A stretch of 64,000 nucleotides of DNA from Cymbidium sinense (lineage: Eukaryota > Streptophyta > Magnoliopsida > Asparagales > Orchidaceae): assembly GCA_021442155.1 (NCBI GenBank), contig CM038218.1, forward strand, positions 58,308,268 through 58,372,267, in the 5' to 3' direction. The translations under genes and the position numbers were made by a program. Positions 21,776 to 31,979 of this stretch are shown here, piece after piece; within the stretch, counting starts at the first letter, position 1; each line of letters opens with the position of its first letter. The notes under the pieces were generated by a model. The model was not told the DNA's origin. It saw only the letters and a list, made by a program, of their open reading frames with translations, and did not search any database.

Positions 21776-22048
21776 ATGGCCTCTCCTGTTTGGCAGCTTT
21801 TCTTAACATTCCCAATTTCTTTGAGCTTAATGATGGGCTCTTTTCTTCTCTGCAACGCTAATCCCACATATGGTTTTATTCCTTTGCCTTTATCTGATTC
21901 AAATTTTATGCTGCGGAAGCCATACGATGTACCTTTAACAAATCGTTATAGCTATGCTAATGGTGTGCACCGTATGTGGGTGTTCTCCATTAACAAGTCA
22001 TTCAAAACTGACAGCCCTGCAGATCCACGAACTGAGATTCGAATCCAA
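21776..22048 (+). pseudogene. Citrate-binding-protein-like gene, copy 2: intact exon 1, second exon missing
   Basis: Exon 1 has 91 codons with a good start context (cc-ATG-GCC). A signal peptide (about residues 1-28, hydrophobic LFLTFPISLSLMMGSFLLC) is followed by PLPLSDSNFMLRKPYDVPLT, GVHRMWVFSINKSFKTDSP and DPRTEIRIQ, ending at the donor CAA|GTAATT. This is the N-terminal part of the plant citrate-binding-protein / alginate-lyase-like (PL7 fold) family, proteins that are usually secreted or vacuolar. In copy 3 exon 2 (131 codons including stop) completes the protein; here a 5.8-kb retrotransposon sits 77 bases into the intron and no plus-strand exon 2 follows it (27933-28471). As read it would make only a short secreted peptide. 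Confidence 0.85.
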
Positions 22049-22125
22049 GTAATTGATTTTCATCTATGCATACATGCTGCCTTTGTTTTAAATATAATTT
22101 TATACTTCACATACATTATTATTAT

Positions 22126-22864
22126 TGATATGGCACTTAAAATACTACTAAAAGACGAATCTTGATGCTAAAACAAGTGACCAAGTCAGTTCTCGAGATC
22201 AAGACTATCCTTGAAAATTTTGGGATGTCGTTAAATCCCAGCTCTCAAACATGGAGTGTTTATAGTCAAATTGAAGGCCTTGACAGGATCTAACAAGCTT
22301 AAGATCTCATAATTCGACATCATTTGAATTAAAATACACAAAATACATCATATGATCAAGGGAATCATCATGAGCCGTCCATGGAGAGGAGTGGTCGGAT
22401 TTTGCATTTACAGACACTCCTCCACCTATAAATAGCCCTCATTCTTCATGAAGGGACCAGAAGAGAGAGGAGAGAGCTCTAAAGCTTGAAGATTCTCCAA
22501 GCACAATCCGCCACCACTGGGGCGTCCAACCACGCCGCCGCCACCGATCCTCACACCGGTCTTCATCGCATGACCTTCATCGGATGACGCCTCGCCGCTC
22601 ATCACCATCATCGCTACCACTAAGAATCTCACATTAACGCTACATATTGGTTGTTCACTTCATACAATCATGTAATTCCATTTGGAAGATTTTGTACTCA
22701 AAAGATACATAGTTGAAGATTTTACTAAGCTCCGTGATTTTTCCCTCTTTTGAGATTTTAAAAATTCGGAGTTTTCTTGTTCACTCTTCAAATACTGCAT
22801 GTGTGTGGATTTCACAACAAAGCTAAGAACTTTCACTCTACCACAACATTTTCTAGACGCAATA
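22126..22864 (+). repeat. 5' LTR of element 2
   Basis: Starts TGATATGGCACTTAAAATAC, identical to element 1 over the first 20 bases, and ends ACGCAATA. TATA box at 22427-22434. It differs from its own 3' LTR at many places, which points to an old insertion or error-rich sequence. Confidence 0.9.
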
Positions 22865-22882
22865 GTTTGCACCGTGGAAGAA
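22865..22882 (+). promoter_or_regulatory. Degenerate primer-binding site
   Basis: gtttgcaccgtggaagaa directly after the LTR resembles the ttggcgccgtctgtgggaa type usual in plant Tat elements, with a short deletion. The exact tRNA cannot be fixed from this copy. Confidence 0.45.
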
Positions 22883-22901
22883 ACCCTCAATCACAAGTTC
22901 T

Positions 22902-24340
22902 ATGAACATCCGCATTATGACCAATAGGCACAATACTCATCACCACGGAACCTCCCGCTCCAACTCCCGTCACTCTCAAAATCAATCATTGAACCAAAGA
23001 CGTCAAGCTTCTGCCTCACTCCCCCCTGATAGACGTGACCCTATCAATGAAGGAGCAACAAGAATCTCTTTAGAAGATAATATCTGCCGAATAGAAGAGT
23101 CTCAAAATGAGATGATCCGACTTTTGCGAAGAACACAACAGCCACTACCGTGACAAACACATCTCCTCCAAGATTGATCGTTAGCCATGAGAGGTCAAAA
23201 TGCTAATTTCCTTGACACTGAAGTTCCTCCAAGTGAGATGATGATCTTGACCGCTAGTTCTACCCATCCATCACGCTCAACCGACCTAATCCACCAATTA
23301 TTGATGGTAGCATTATTCGCCATGTTGACCACTCGTCATATTATACGTGTAATTACGATGCTTAATGCAAGATGAATTTCACCTTCAATATAAATCATCC
23401 TCCCTCACCGCGCTATGAGGAGTCTCACCTTTACTATTCTTCAACATCCTATTCGAAATTTCAAGCTTCCAGCATTGATTCCTATGATGGGGCAATCACC
23501 CATATGAACACATCGATTACAGACCATCATGCATATCCAACGAGCTCCTAACACACCGCTTTTTAAGTCTTTCCGTACCCTGGGGCAAGCTCGACTTGGT
23601 TCTACTCCCTTTCAAGGGGATCCATCAATACCTTTGACGAACTTGCCAAGATTTTTATAGAATAGTTCATTGCAAACCAGAGGATCATTAAAGGTTCCTC
23701 CCATCTCTCTGGTATTCGTCAAAATCATGGTGAATCACATAAAGAATACTTCCGTAGATTCTCCGCCAAATACTGGGTGTAACTGAATTACTAAAGGAGT
23801 TTTCCTTGGAGGACTCCCGACCTTTCTACATCGCTAATGCGAGATACCATCATACCGACTTCATCGTGTGGAAGCACAAATTTTGATGATGAGGCTATTA
23901 ATGCCCACCGAAAATAATTTAAATGATCCACAGGAAAACGTAAGAGTGCTCTAGGAAACACAGATCAACAATCCTATCAGAAGAAGTAACAAGATACGAT
24001 TTCCCACCTCACATCAACGATTGGAATACACGCCAATAACACATCTCGTGTTAACATTGATGGTCATTCATGAAGAGACCATTGTGTCCACATCCACTAA
24101 AACCAACTGTGAAATCGAGTAATATTATCACTTCCATCAAGTCGTGGACATACTATAGACGTAAACAACTTAAAGAAGAGATTGAGGCTTATTCAACAGG
24201 GATATCTATGTCAATTTGTGCAAAACCAACCAACTCAAGCAAACATAGCTCCAACTAGGGGGCAACCGGGACAATCATCACATAAATAACATAATAGTCG
24301 CCAAATAGTTGGAGAAATCGAAATGATTGCAAGTGGGTCA
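22902..24340 (+). pseudogene. Ty3/gypsy gag of element 2 (frameshifted)
   Basis: The first frame (22902-23153, 83 codons) holds a polar Ser/Arg/Asn-rich N-terminus, ending ISLEDNICRIEESQNEMIRL, a coiled-coil-like segment typical of Tat gag starts. From about 23500 the sequence runs parallel to bases 1-790 of element 1 (gcatatccaacgagctccta; ggatccatca; gaggctattaatgcc). The Cys/His region near 24130-24240 is frameshifted. Because element 1 is cut by the window edge, this is the only place where the gag start of the family is visible. Confidence 0.8.
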
Positions 24341-24379
24341 CTACTACCTAATCAAGTCTTCATCGTCGCCTTTCAAGAG

Positions 24380-24842
24380 CCGGAGTTAAAAAAATCTTGT
24401 ATTAATCATCCCATCACTTTTAATAACTCAGACTTTGAAGGAGTCCAAGTTCCACATCAAGATCCTCTCATCAAGACGCGAATTGGTGATGTATGTTAAG
24501 AGAATTTTGATTGATAATGGGAGTTCCATTGATGTTTTATTTTACTCCACCTTTCTTAGCATGGGTCTGGTCAAGGAAAAACTTTAACCCGCTGCAAGAC
24601 CGTTATATGGGTTTGATAATCATCCTGTACGAGTGGAGGGGACAATCACCCTTCCCATTGTTCTCAGAGAATTTTCTCAACAAGTCACTCACTCAATTCA
24701 ATTCATAGTGGTCAAGTCAAATTCAGCATACAACGCTATATTTGGAAGACCCCTCCAATCAATCTTCGTCGCCACTTCGGTACCTCATCTTAAGATAAAA
24801 TTTCAAACTCCCATCGGGGTTGGTCAGGAAATCAACAAATAA
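24380..24842 (+). pseudogene. Aspartic protease of element 2
   Basis: The segment from 24500 reads RILIDNGSSIDVLFYSTFLS, the active-site loop of a plant retropepsin with Asn in place of the usual Thr/Ser after the catalytic Asp. NAIFGRPLQSIFVATSVPHL (about 24733-24790) is the conserved second half. One frame change near 24560-24640 separates the halves. Protein-level recognition is good; activity is unlikely. Confidence 0.8.
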
Positions 24843-25254
24843 CACAATCATGTTACCTCAAACAACCATGCCTTTCGATGACCTTCAACATTGAGAATTT
24901 TAATCTTCAAGATAAAGAAGTACCTCAGAGGGTTTTGCCTGTAAAAGACCTGCTCTCCACTTCGTTATCAGATGATCAACCGTCAAGCTATAACTAAAGA
25001 TCTGAGGAAAAATCATCCCTAGAACTTGGAACATGAGGGTCTCTAAAAGTGTTATATGTAATCCTTGGTTTATAAATATTATAGTCTTTAATTTATCCCG
25101 CTTTTTTCTCCATCTCTTATCTTTTGTTGTTAACTTTCTAAAAATGTATCTCGTCTTTCAATATTGTATCACCAACATTATCAAAGTAATGAGTTTATGA
25201 CTTTTCTCTTATTTCTTCTCTTCATTTAATCCTGAAATATATACAACTCACGTT

Positions 25255-25680
25255 ATATCTCAATCGCATGATCAATCCCAAGAGACTTGATCGACCTCTT
25301 CCATTGTAAGAAGTCAAGTAACACTTTGCTAATACCTAGATAGTCAAAAGGTCCTTGGTGGACATCCGCGATCTCTCTTCCATACATGTTAACGCCATCT
25401 GTAACACTTTGACAAACAACCTCGGATAGATCAAAAATTCTCAACAGATTCAATTTGACCTCTTCCATAGAAGTTAACGTCATCGAGTCACACTCGACAA
25501 TAACTCGAGATAGTCAAAATCTCATGATTCAATTCGACCTCTTCCATATAGGTTAACGTCATCGAGTCACACTCTGATAAATAATCTCGGGTAGGTCAAA
25601 AATTCTCAACATCTTCCATACAAGGTTAACGTCATCGAGTCACACTTTGACAAACAATCTTGGATAGGTCAAAATCACCT
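25255..25680 (+). repeat. Type-A 3'-UTR tandem repeat, about 5 units
   Basis: Units of about 70-95 bp carry gacctcttccata, ttaacg-catc, gagtcacactctgaca, aacaacctcgg and ataggtcaaaa-tc. The array continues what is a single degenerate copy in element 1 and is longest in element 3 (33105-33950). Confidence 0.88.
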
Positions 25681-26034
25681 ATCACGGTCGCTACCATCGC
25701 CACCGGCCACTGCCGCCGCAACATCCACTATATGCTGCCGCCACTGCTGACTACTATCGCCGCTTGCCGCTGACCACCGTCCGTCAGGCTACCGCCATCA
25801 TTACCGCGGTCATCGGTAATCTCGCTGATTACCCACTATCGCTGACATCATCTCGGATTATCCGCGCGCTGTTTCGCTGCGATCACGCTGATTATCGCTG
25901 ACAATCGCTTTCATTATCCTGCCGCCCATCTCTCCGTTTGCCATCACCATCATCGCGGCTATCTCGCCACTAATGCGCCGCCACCGCCTCGTCATCACCG
26001 CTATCACTGCGGTTATCGCTACTAATCATCGCCT
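25681..26034 (+). repeat. CG-rich cryptically simple spacer between arrays A and B
   Basis: Built of short words such as accgccact, cgctgatta, ccatcatcgc and gctatcgc in changing order. A similar spacer occurs in element 3 at 33945-34440. It has a much higher GC content than its surroundings and no coding pattern. Confidence 0.7.
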
Positions 26035-26690
26035 CAAACCGGCCGGTCCGACAGGGCGCTTGACGCTTCGAGGGAAAATTGAGCATTGCATGAACTACGG
26101 CCTGATCGCTTCAAACCCGGCTGGCCCAATGGGAGGACACCTCTTTCAAAAGAAAACTGGAGCCTTGCATGAATCACGGGTCTTGATCGCTCAACCCGGT
26201 CGGTCCGACGCGGCGAACACGCTTTCAAGGGAAAACTGAGCTCCATGAACTAAGGGTCGATCACCTCGAACCGTGTCCAACGAGGTCGCTGACACCTCAT
26301 TCAGAAAAATGAGCCTTGCGATGAACTACGGGTCTTGATCGCTCCAAACCCGGCCGGTCCACGAGATCGCAACACCTCTTTCAAGGGAAAACGGAGCTCC
26401 AGATGAACCACGGGTCTTGATCGCCTCGAACCCTTGGTCCGACGAGGTCAGTTGACACCTCTTTCAAGGGAAAACTGGAGCTTTGCCGTATGAACTTCGG
26501 GTCTTGATCGCCTCAACCGGTCCGACAGGTCGTTAACACCTCTTTCAAAGGAAACTGAACCTCATGCATGAACTACGGGTCTTGATCACCTCCTAACCGG
26601 TCCCGAGGTTAGTTAACATCTTTCGAGGGAAAACTGAGAGCTGCTGTATGAACTACTGGTCTTGATTGCCTCCAAACCATTCTCTCAAGA
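26035..26690 (+). repeat. Type-B 3'-UTR tandem repeat, about 8 units of 75-86 bp
   Basis: Starts of the gggtcttgatcgc block lie near 26098, 26176, 26253, 26328, 26411, 26497, 26574 and 26656. This is the longest type-B array in the window, 5 units being seen in elements 1 and 3. Confidence 0.9.
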
Positions 26691-27178
26691 AGAAGAGAAG
26701 TGCCTTCTCCTCGCCCTGGGGAGTTTTAAAGACCCACTATAGGTAAAAATATAAAATCACAAAAATGCAAACCTCAACCGCAAAATCGCCGGCTGGCTCA
26801 TGACTAACCGCCACAACGCGCTCATGGAGCTAACCTCCGCTCCAGCCAGCAATTCGCTATCTGCTCTGGCCACTCGCTCCCCGGCTCCGCTCACTCACCC
26901 ACCTCGCTGCTGCCATCCCCCACGACCAAGGCTCATTCTCCACACCCGCCAACTCGACGCCAGGAGCGCTGCACACCCGATGACTCGATGGGTCCAGAAC
27001 AAGAAATTCGGCCCACGATACTTACATAATATTACCAGCTTCCACTCGCCCATCTCATAATCAGTTCCCATGAAGATCTTTCTCAAAATGTGGTTAAAAA
27101 CTCATTGAACAATTTGTTATTTTCGTATTTGACATATATATTTTGGATGATTGAATAATGTCATCCAAAAATAGAAAC

Positions 27179-27932
27179 CGATATGACAATTAAAATTACT
27201 AAATAAGCACTAATCTTGATCAAAGCAAGTCGAAGTATTTCAAGATCACTTAAAATATCTTTGAAAACTTTGGGATGTCAGTTAAATCTCTAAATAGCTC
27301 TCAAATATGGAGTGTTTATAGTCAAATCGAGCGTCTTGACGAGCCGGATCTAACAAGCCTAAGATCTCATAATTCCGATATCATTTGAGCATTCAAATAC
27401 ACAAAATACATCATATGATCAAGGAAATCATCATGAGTCATCCGATGGAGAGGAGTGAGTTCGAATTTTGCATGTATGAGACGTCCTCCACCTATAAATC
27501 CTCTCATTCCTCACATGAGGAGAAAGCAAGAGGAGAGAGCTCAAAGCTTGAAGAGCCAGCCTACCACCACTCCATCTCCTCACCGCCAATCTCCTATTCC
27601 ATCATGACACCTTCATCGTTAGTTGTTGTTCTCATTGCTCACCATCAAGCATTACCACTAGCAACTGCTTACAACCCATCAGCGCTACATAACTATTGTT
27701 CTTTTCTCATATACAATTATGTAATCCCATTATCGGGAAGATTTTGTACCTAAAACAAATACATAGTGGATGATTTTTATTGGGTTAGGCCCCATGATCT
27801 TTTCCTCTTTTCGAGGTTTTTCACGTTAAAATTCTGAAGTTTTCTTATTCACTATTTAAATACCTGTGTGTCTTTGGATTTCATAACAGTGCGAAACTTT
27901 ACTCTACCACAACTAGTTTTCAAAGACGAACA
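27179..27932 (+). repeat. 3' LTR of element 2
   Basis: Begins (c)gatatgacaattaaaat, with the terminal T mutated, and ends ACGAACA. Before it lies a degraded purine tract (aaaaatagaaacc). Contains cctataaatcctc in place of the usual TATAAATAG. Confidence 0.87.
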
Positions 27933-27937
27933 CTTAT

Positions 27938-28471
27938 CATATAAATAATGTTAATTTATAGAATTTAGATGTAAGTAAACTCAAATTCCAAGTTTTGATA
28001 TTGTTTTTTTTTTTTTTTGAAATGAAATATAAATGATTTTTTTCACTTAAGTTTTTTTTAAAAATGTAAAACATTTTTCAAAAATAAAAGAGAAATTAGA
28101 CTTCCTGATCATAAACAATGGTGAATAGAAAACCATAAAGTCTAATAACTTCTTTGAAAAACAATTTGCAATGTGTAAAATTTATTTTAAGCATAAAAAA
28201 ATTTTAAGTTATAATCATACATTTTAAAGCATAGAAAAAAAAATTATGACATTAAATGTGAAAATACATTACTAAAGAACTTTTGAAAGCAATATTATAT
28301 AAAACTTGTATAATTGATATTTTATTTCATTAATTGAAAATAAAATGATACAACAAACACAACACCATTATATTTTATGATAGCAACATTCAAAACTTGT
28401 ACCATAATCTTCTTATTTCTTAGACAACTTAAAAATGTAATATGTCAATCCCATATATATTATCCCATAAG
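27938..28471. other. AT-rich stretch without exon 2 of copy 2
   Basis: Contains poly-T and poly-A runs and no sequence resembling GYDYS...WQFEGY, the start of exon 2 in copy 3, on the plus strand. It lies between the retrotransposon and the 3' end of copy 3, so copies 2 and 3 are convergent. Confidence 0.6.
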
Positions 28472-29227
28472 TCAGCTATTCTTCTTATAAATTCTGATAT
28501 TCTTCCATCTTGATTCCATATCAGGGCTACTGCCATGCTGTGCATAAACACCACATTTAAAGTAAAACCGACTTGCTCCTTTTCCTTCCACCTCAAGCTT
28601 CTTAAAATTATCAATAAAAATAACTAACCTATTAGCACCAACGTCATGTATTACGTTTACTTTAAACCATTTTTCATAAAATTTAGATTCCACTACTTTT
28701 CCGGAGTAGAACCTCAGTTCTCCATCGAAAATCATAAGCATCAAATCTGTAGCTGGTTTTCTACCATCTGATCGATGAACTTGCATGATGGATGCGCCAC
28801 TTGTTTCCCTCGTCACAAAAACATATCCCTCAAACTGCCATATTCCGATAGAATAATCATATCCCTTATAAAATATTTCCAAATAAAAAAAAAAAATTGC
28901 TAAAAAAATATATTAAAAAATAAAGGCAGTATGTATGTATATATGAAATCAGTTACTTGGATACGAATCTCCGTTCGTGGACCCGTAGGGCTATCAGGTT
29001 TGAATGGTTTGTCAGTGGAGGACACCCGCATAGTGTACGCCGTCAACATAGCTATAGCGCTCTGCTAGAGGTAGGTCATATGGCTTCTGCAGCACAATAT
29101 TTGTCTTAGAAAAGGGCAGAGGAGTAAAGCCATCAGTGGGATCAGCGTTGCAGAAAAGATGAGAATCCATCGTTAAGCTCAAAGAAACTATGAATGTTAA
29201 GAAGAGCGGCCAAAGTGGAGAAGCCAT
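28472..29227 (-). pseudogene. Citrate-binding-protein-like gene, copy 3 (both exons; one 2-bp frameshift)
   Basis: Exon 1 is 29227-28957 (271 nt) and the donor reads ATCCAA|GTAACT. The intron is 28956-28865 and the acceptor ATAAG|GGATAT. Exon 2 is 28864-28472 (131 codons including stop). The protein has a signal peptide, then PLPFSKTNIVLQKPYDLPLA; exon 2 gives GYDYSIGIWQFEGYVFVTRE, SGASIMQVHRSDGRKP, WFKVNVIHD and FYFKCGVYAQHGSSPDMESR. These are hallmarks of the plant citrate-binding-protein / alginate-lyase-like family (PL7 fold). Compared with copy 2, exon 1 lacks 2 bases at the GVH-MWVF position (about 29040), which shifts the frame to a stop. With them it would be 273 nt, exactly as in copy 2, and the protein about 221 residues. 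It is either a pseudogene or a sequencing error; all else looks intact. Confidence 0.85.
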
Positions 29228-29300
29228 GGCCGGGCTTTCTCTTTCAAGGGATGTAATTTATTTCCAAGCGGCTGGCGGAAAAATAGTGTAGTCTGAGTGC

Positions 29301-29309
29301 TATAAATAA
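29301..29309 (-). promoter_or_regulatory. TATA-like box of copy 3
   Basis: The minus strand reads ATTATTTATAGC about 80 bases before the ATG, at the position of the boxes of copies 1 and 2 but less canonical. Confidence 0.45.
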
Positions 29310-29480
29310 TGCTGCAGTGATGCAGAGTATTGAAGTGGTAACAAGGAACAGTTGTTAAGCATTATGTAACAAAGAACAGTTGTTATGCATTATGTATTAA
29401 GGGACAATTGTTAGGGTTTATTTTATTTAGGGGCGGAATGTCATGATTGTTTTCTTCCTGGCAAAGCATTACGACTTTTA
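29310..29480 (-). repeat. Upstream region shared with copy 1
   Basis: The phrase gatgcagagtattgaagtggtaac (29318-29341) and repeated units of acagttgttaagcattatgta match 9937-10050 upstream of copy 1. Here the ttgtta-gcattatgta unit occurs twice in tandem. This supports a duplication that included the promoter. Confidence 0.7.
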
Positions 29481-30081
29481 GATGCCTGCAGAAAAACAAG
29501 TATTTTATAACTATTTTTTCTGCTGTCTTCAACTTTCAGCGGCGCAAGATATGTTTGAAAGCATCAACTGTGTCTTTAGCTATATCGGTATGTAAAACCT
29601 AAATCTTTGTACCCAAATAATCCAATTATTGTATCGTGGATTTTACCCAATTAAATAATTGATTAGCTCGGATTAAGAGGCCGTTTGGGAATTTTTTTTT
29701 TTTTTAGAAAGTTTTATTTTATTTATATTTTGAAATGAAAAATTCTTGATGATAATAATTATTTTAAATATTTTTTAAAATAATTTGATTTATTTTAAAA
29801 GTAAAAAAAAATGAAATATATTAAAAATATCAATTTTAATTCATATTTGAGAGTAATTTCCACTTATAATGTTATGGTTAGAATAATTTGCCGTGTAAAT
29901 GAAGCAAATGGTTTTCTTACAAACAGCTTTCAAGTTACCTCTTTACCACCAACCTATCCAAATTGCATACATCAGATATAGCAATTATAATAATCATTAA
30001 CAGCCATTCAAACAAACAAAGAATGAGTTATGATTAAATAAACATAACGTCATAAGATATCATTTGTATCCACCATTCAAA
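29481..30081. other. AT-rich intergenic, no gene seen
   Basis: Poly-T/poly-A rich sequence with no recognised coding segment or repeat family. Confidence 0.5.
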
Positions 30082-30086
30082 ATAAT

Positions 30087-30905
30087 TATGAAAGCCAGAG
30101 AGTGAAAGCCACTTTGTTGATTCCAAAGACACACACGTATTTAAAGATGATGAGAACTCATAAGTTTTAACGGAAAACCTCGAAAAGAGGGAAAACCACG
30201 GCCGCCCAAGAAAAAAATGTTCCACCTGTGATATGCCCTCGGCAGAATCTTCCGATAACTGGATTACAAGATGGTATACAAGAAAAGAACAACGCTATGT
30301 AACAACGGAGGTAATAATAATGCAATGCGGCAGTGATGGTAATCGCGTCAGGAACTTCGTGGAAATGTGCGAACACCGGCGTAAATATAGGAACAACTCG
30401 CGAAATGCAAGGAACGATTAGGTGATTGACTACTGAGGGTCGCGGATTCGGCATAGACGGTGGTTGGTGACCGTCGGGCGGTGTGATCTGCTCGGGATCT
30501 TCGCAGCTCTCCTCCTTCGCGGCCTCTCCTTCTTCACTGGCCTCCAAAGTGCCCTCTCATACTGAATGAGGGCTATTTATAGATTGGAGGAGTGGCGCCT
30601 TGTAAATACATGGAAAACCAAACCACTCCTCCATCTGGACGCTCTGGACCATTCCTTTGATCATTTGATGTATTTCAACATTTGGATGCTCAAATGAGGT
30701 TGGAATTGTGAGATCTTAGTTTGTTAGATTCGCTCACGACACGCCGATTTGACTATAAATACTCTATATTTGATGATCATTCGAGGTTTAATTCATGTTC
30801 CAAAGTTCCGACGATGTTTGTGCTTGATCTTGATTGACTTGGGATCAACTTGCCTTTGCCCTTAAGATTCATGCTTCGACTAGGGGAATTTCGAATGTCA
30901 TATCA
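30087..30905 (-). mobile_element. Solo LTR of the Tat family (minus strand)
   Basis: Read on the minus strand it starts TGATATGAC at 30905 and follows the family LTR (ctagtcgaagcatgaatctt; tcaaatgatcaaaggaat). It includes a TATA region (ctataaatag near 30567) and the cctcttttcgaggtttt block near 30190. The last few bases are degenerate. The flanks ATAAT (30082-30086) and ATAAT (30906-30910) match exactly, as expected for one insertion later reduced to a solo LTR. The region is AT-rich, so chance is not excluded. Confidence 0.8.
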
Positions 30906-30962
30906 ATAATATAAATTGATAATGACAATATAAATCCAAAATAAAAAAAAATTATAATACTC

Positions 30963-31049
30963 TTACTTGTCATCATACTTTTCATAGTCCTCATCATCAA
31001 TTGCTTCTTTCTCTAGGCCTTCCTCCCTCCTATTTACTGCACCATCTAA
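30963..31049 (-). pseudogene. Fragment resembling an acidic protein C-terminus
   Basis: The minus strand reads LDGAVNRREEGLEKEAIDDE then DYEKYDDK and a TAA stop, with clean codon structure for about 30 codons. Upstream in the same frame are stops (TAATAA). It looks like the last exon or a captured piece of a gene ending in an acidic tail. I do not recognise the parent gene, and it could still be chance. Confidence 0.35.
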
Positions 31050-31091
31050 AGCATCTTATTATTGCACCTCTTTTGATATAGGACTCACAAT

Positions 31092-31472
31092 TAGGGGTGT
31101 CAAAAATTGATCCGACAAGAACCCGACTCGAAAAATCCGGGTTCTGGTTGACCTGAAAATTTTTTAGGTCGGGTTCGGGTTGAAGAAGTTGACACATTTG
31201 ATTTTTTGGGTTGGGTTCAAGTTAACCCACTAACCCGAAATTGACTCGATTTTGACCCGACAACTTGAATTTGACTCGAAATTGACTCGATTTTTACACA
31301 CGAACTTGAATTTGACTCAATTTTGACTCGATTTTGACTTTATATATATATATATATATAAATAGATCATTTGGGTCGTGTCGGGTCAATCGGGTTGAAG
31401 TTTTTGACCCGTTTAATAAACATGTCGAATTAAAATTTCTGTCATCAACCCACCAATTCAATCGACACCCTA
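31092..31472. mobile_element. hAT-type MITE (381 bp) with perfect 8-bp target duplication
   Basis: Ends TAGGGGTGTCAAAAATTGAT and, inverted, TAGGGTGTCGATTGAA. It is flanked by CTCACAAT at 31084-31091 and again at 31473-31480. Eight-base duplications and TAGGGGTGTC-type ends are those of hAT superfamily non-autonomous elements. The interior is made of words such as ttgactcgattttgac and gggttgaag, plus a (TA)n run at 31343-31360, with no coding capacity. Confidence 0.9.
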
Positions 31473-31480
31473 CTCACAAT

Positions 31481-31974
31481 ATCCTTCACCTCCTCTCACA
31501 TGACCGTTATTCTCAAAATTGGCCTTCCCAATATATCTATTATACTGTACATACCAAATTAGATTTAATTTTCTCAACACGAAAGTCATTTATTTAGGGC
31601 TTGTTTGAAATCAATTTTGTTTTATATTTTTTAATTTTTATTTTTATTTTTAAATAAATAATATTATTTTTAAAAATATTCCAAACAACTTTTAGAAATT
31701 TTGATTATTTTTAAAAATAACTATCAACACTAAATATATTTAGTTATAAATCAAAATATAAAATAATTATAAATAATAAATAATAAATAATAAAATTGAT
31801 GCTAAATACTCCCTTGATTTTTTGAGGCATGACATTTTTGTTATTTTCATTTATTAATGAGACATTATATTAACATACTTATAATATATTAATATTAAAT
31901 TCTTAGAAATGAGAAGCTACAAGGGTTAAATTATGACATAGTGTTAATGGACTTTGAACGATAAATTGAAATTT
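31481..31974. other. AT-rich intergenic, no gene seen
   Basis: Long A/T stretches and nothing recognised up to the target duplication of element 3. Confidence 0.5.
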
Positions 31975-31979
31975 ATTTG

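Larger units (their letters stand above)
22126..27932 (+). mobile_element. Tat-family retrotransposon, element 2 (gag-protease only, pol deleted)
   Basis: Both LTRs are present (22126-22864 and 27179-27932). The flanks ATTAT (22121-22125) and CTTAT (27933-27937) agree at 4 of 5 bases, a likely target duplication. The internal region keeps gag and protease. At about 24995-25005 it then jumps to sequence equivalent to base 4480 of element 1, so RT, both RNases H and nearly all of integrase (about 3 kb) are gone. The antisense gene is also absent, its place taken by arrays A and B with a CG-rich spacer. It would need enzymes from a complete relative to move. It is inserted in the intron of citrate-binding-like copy 2. 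Confidence 0.9.
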
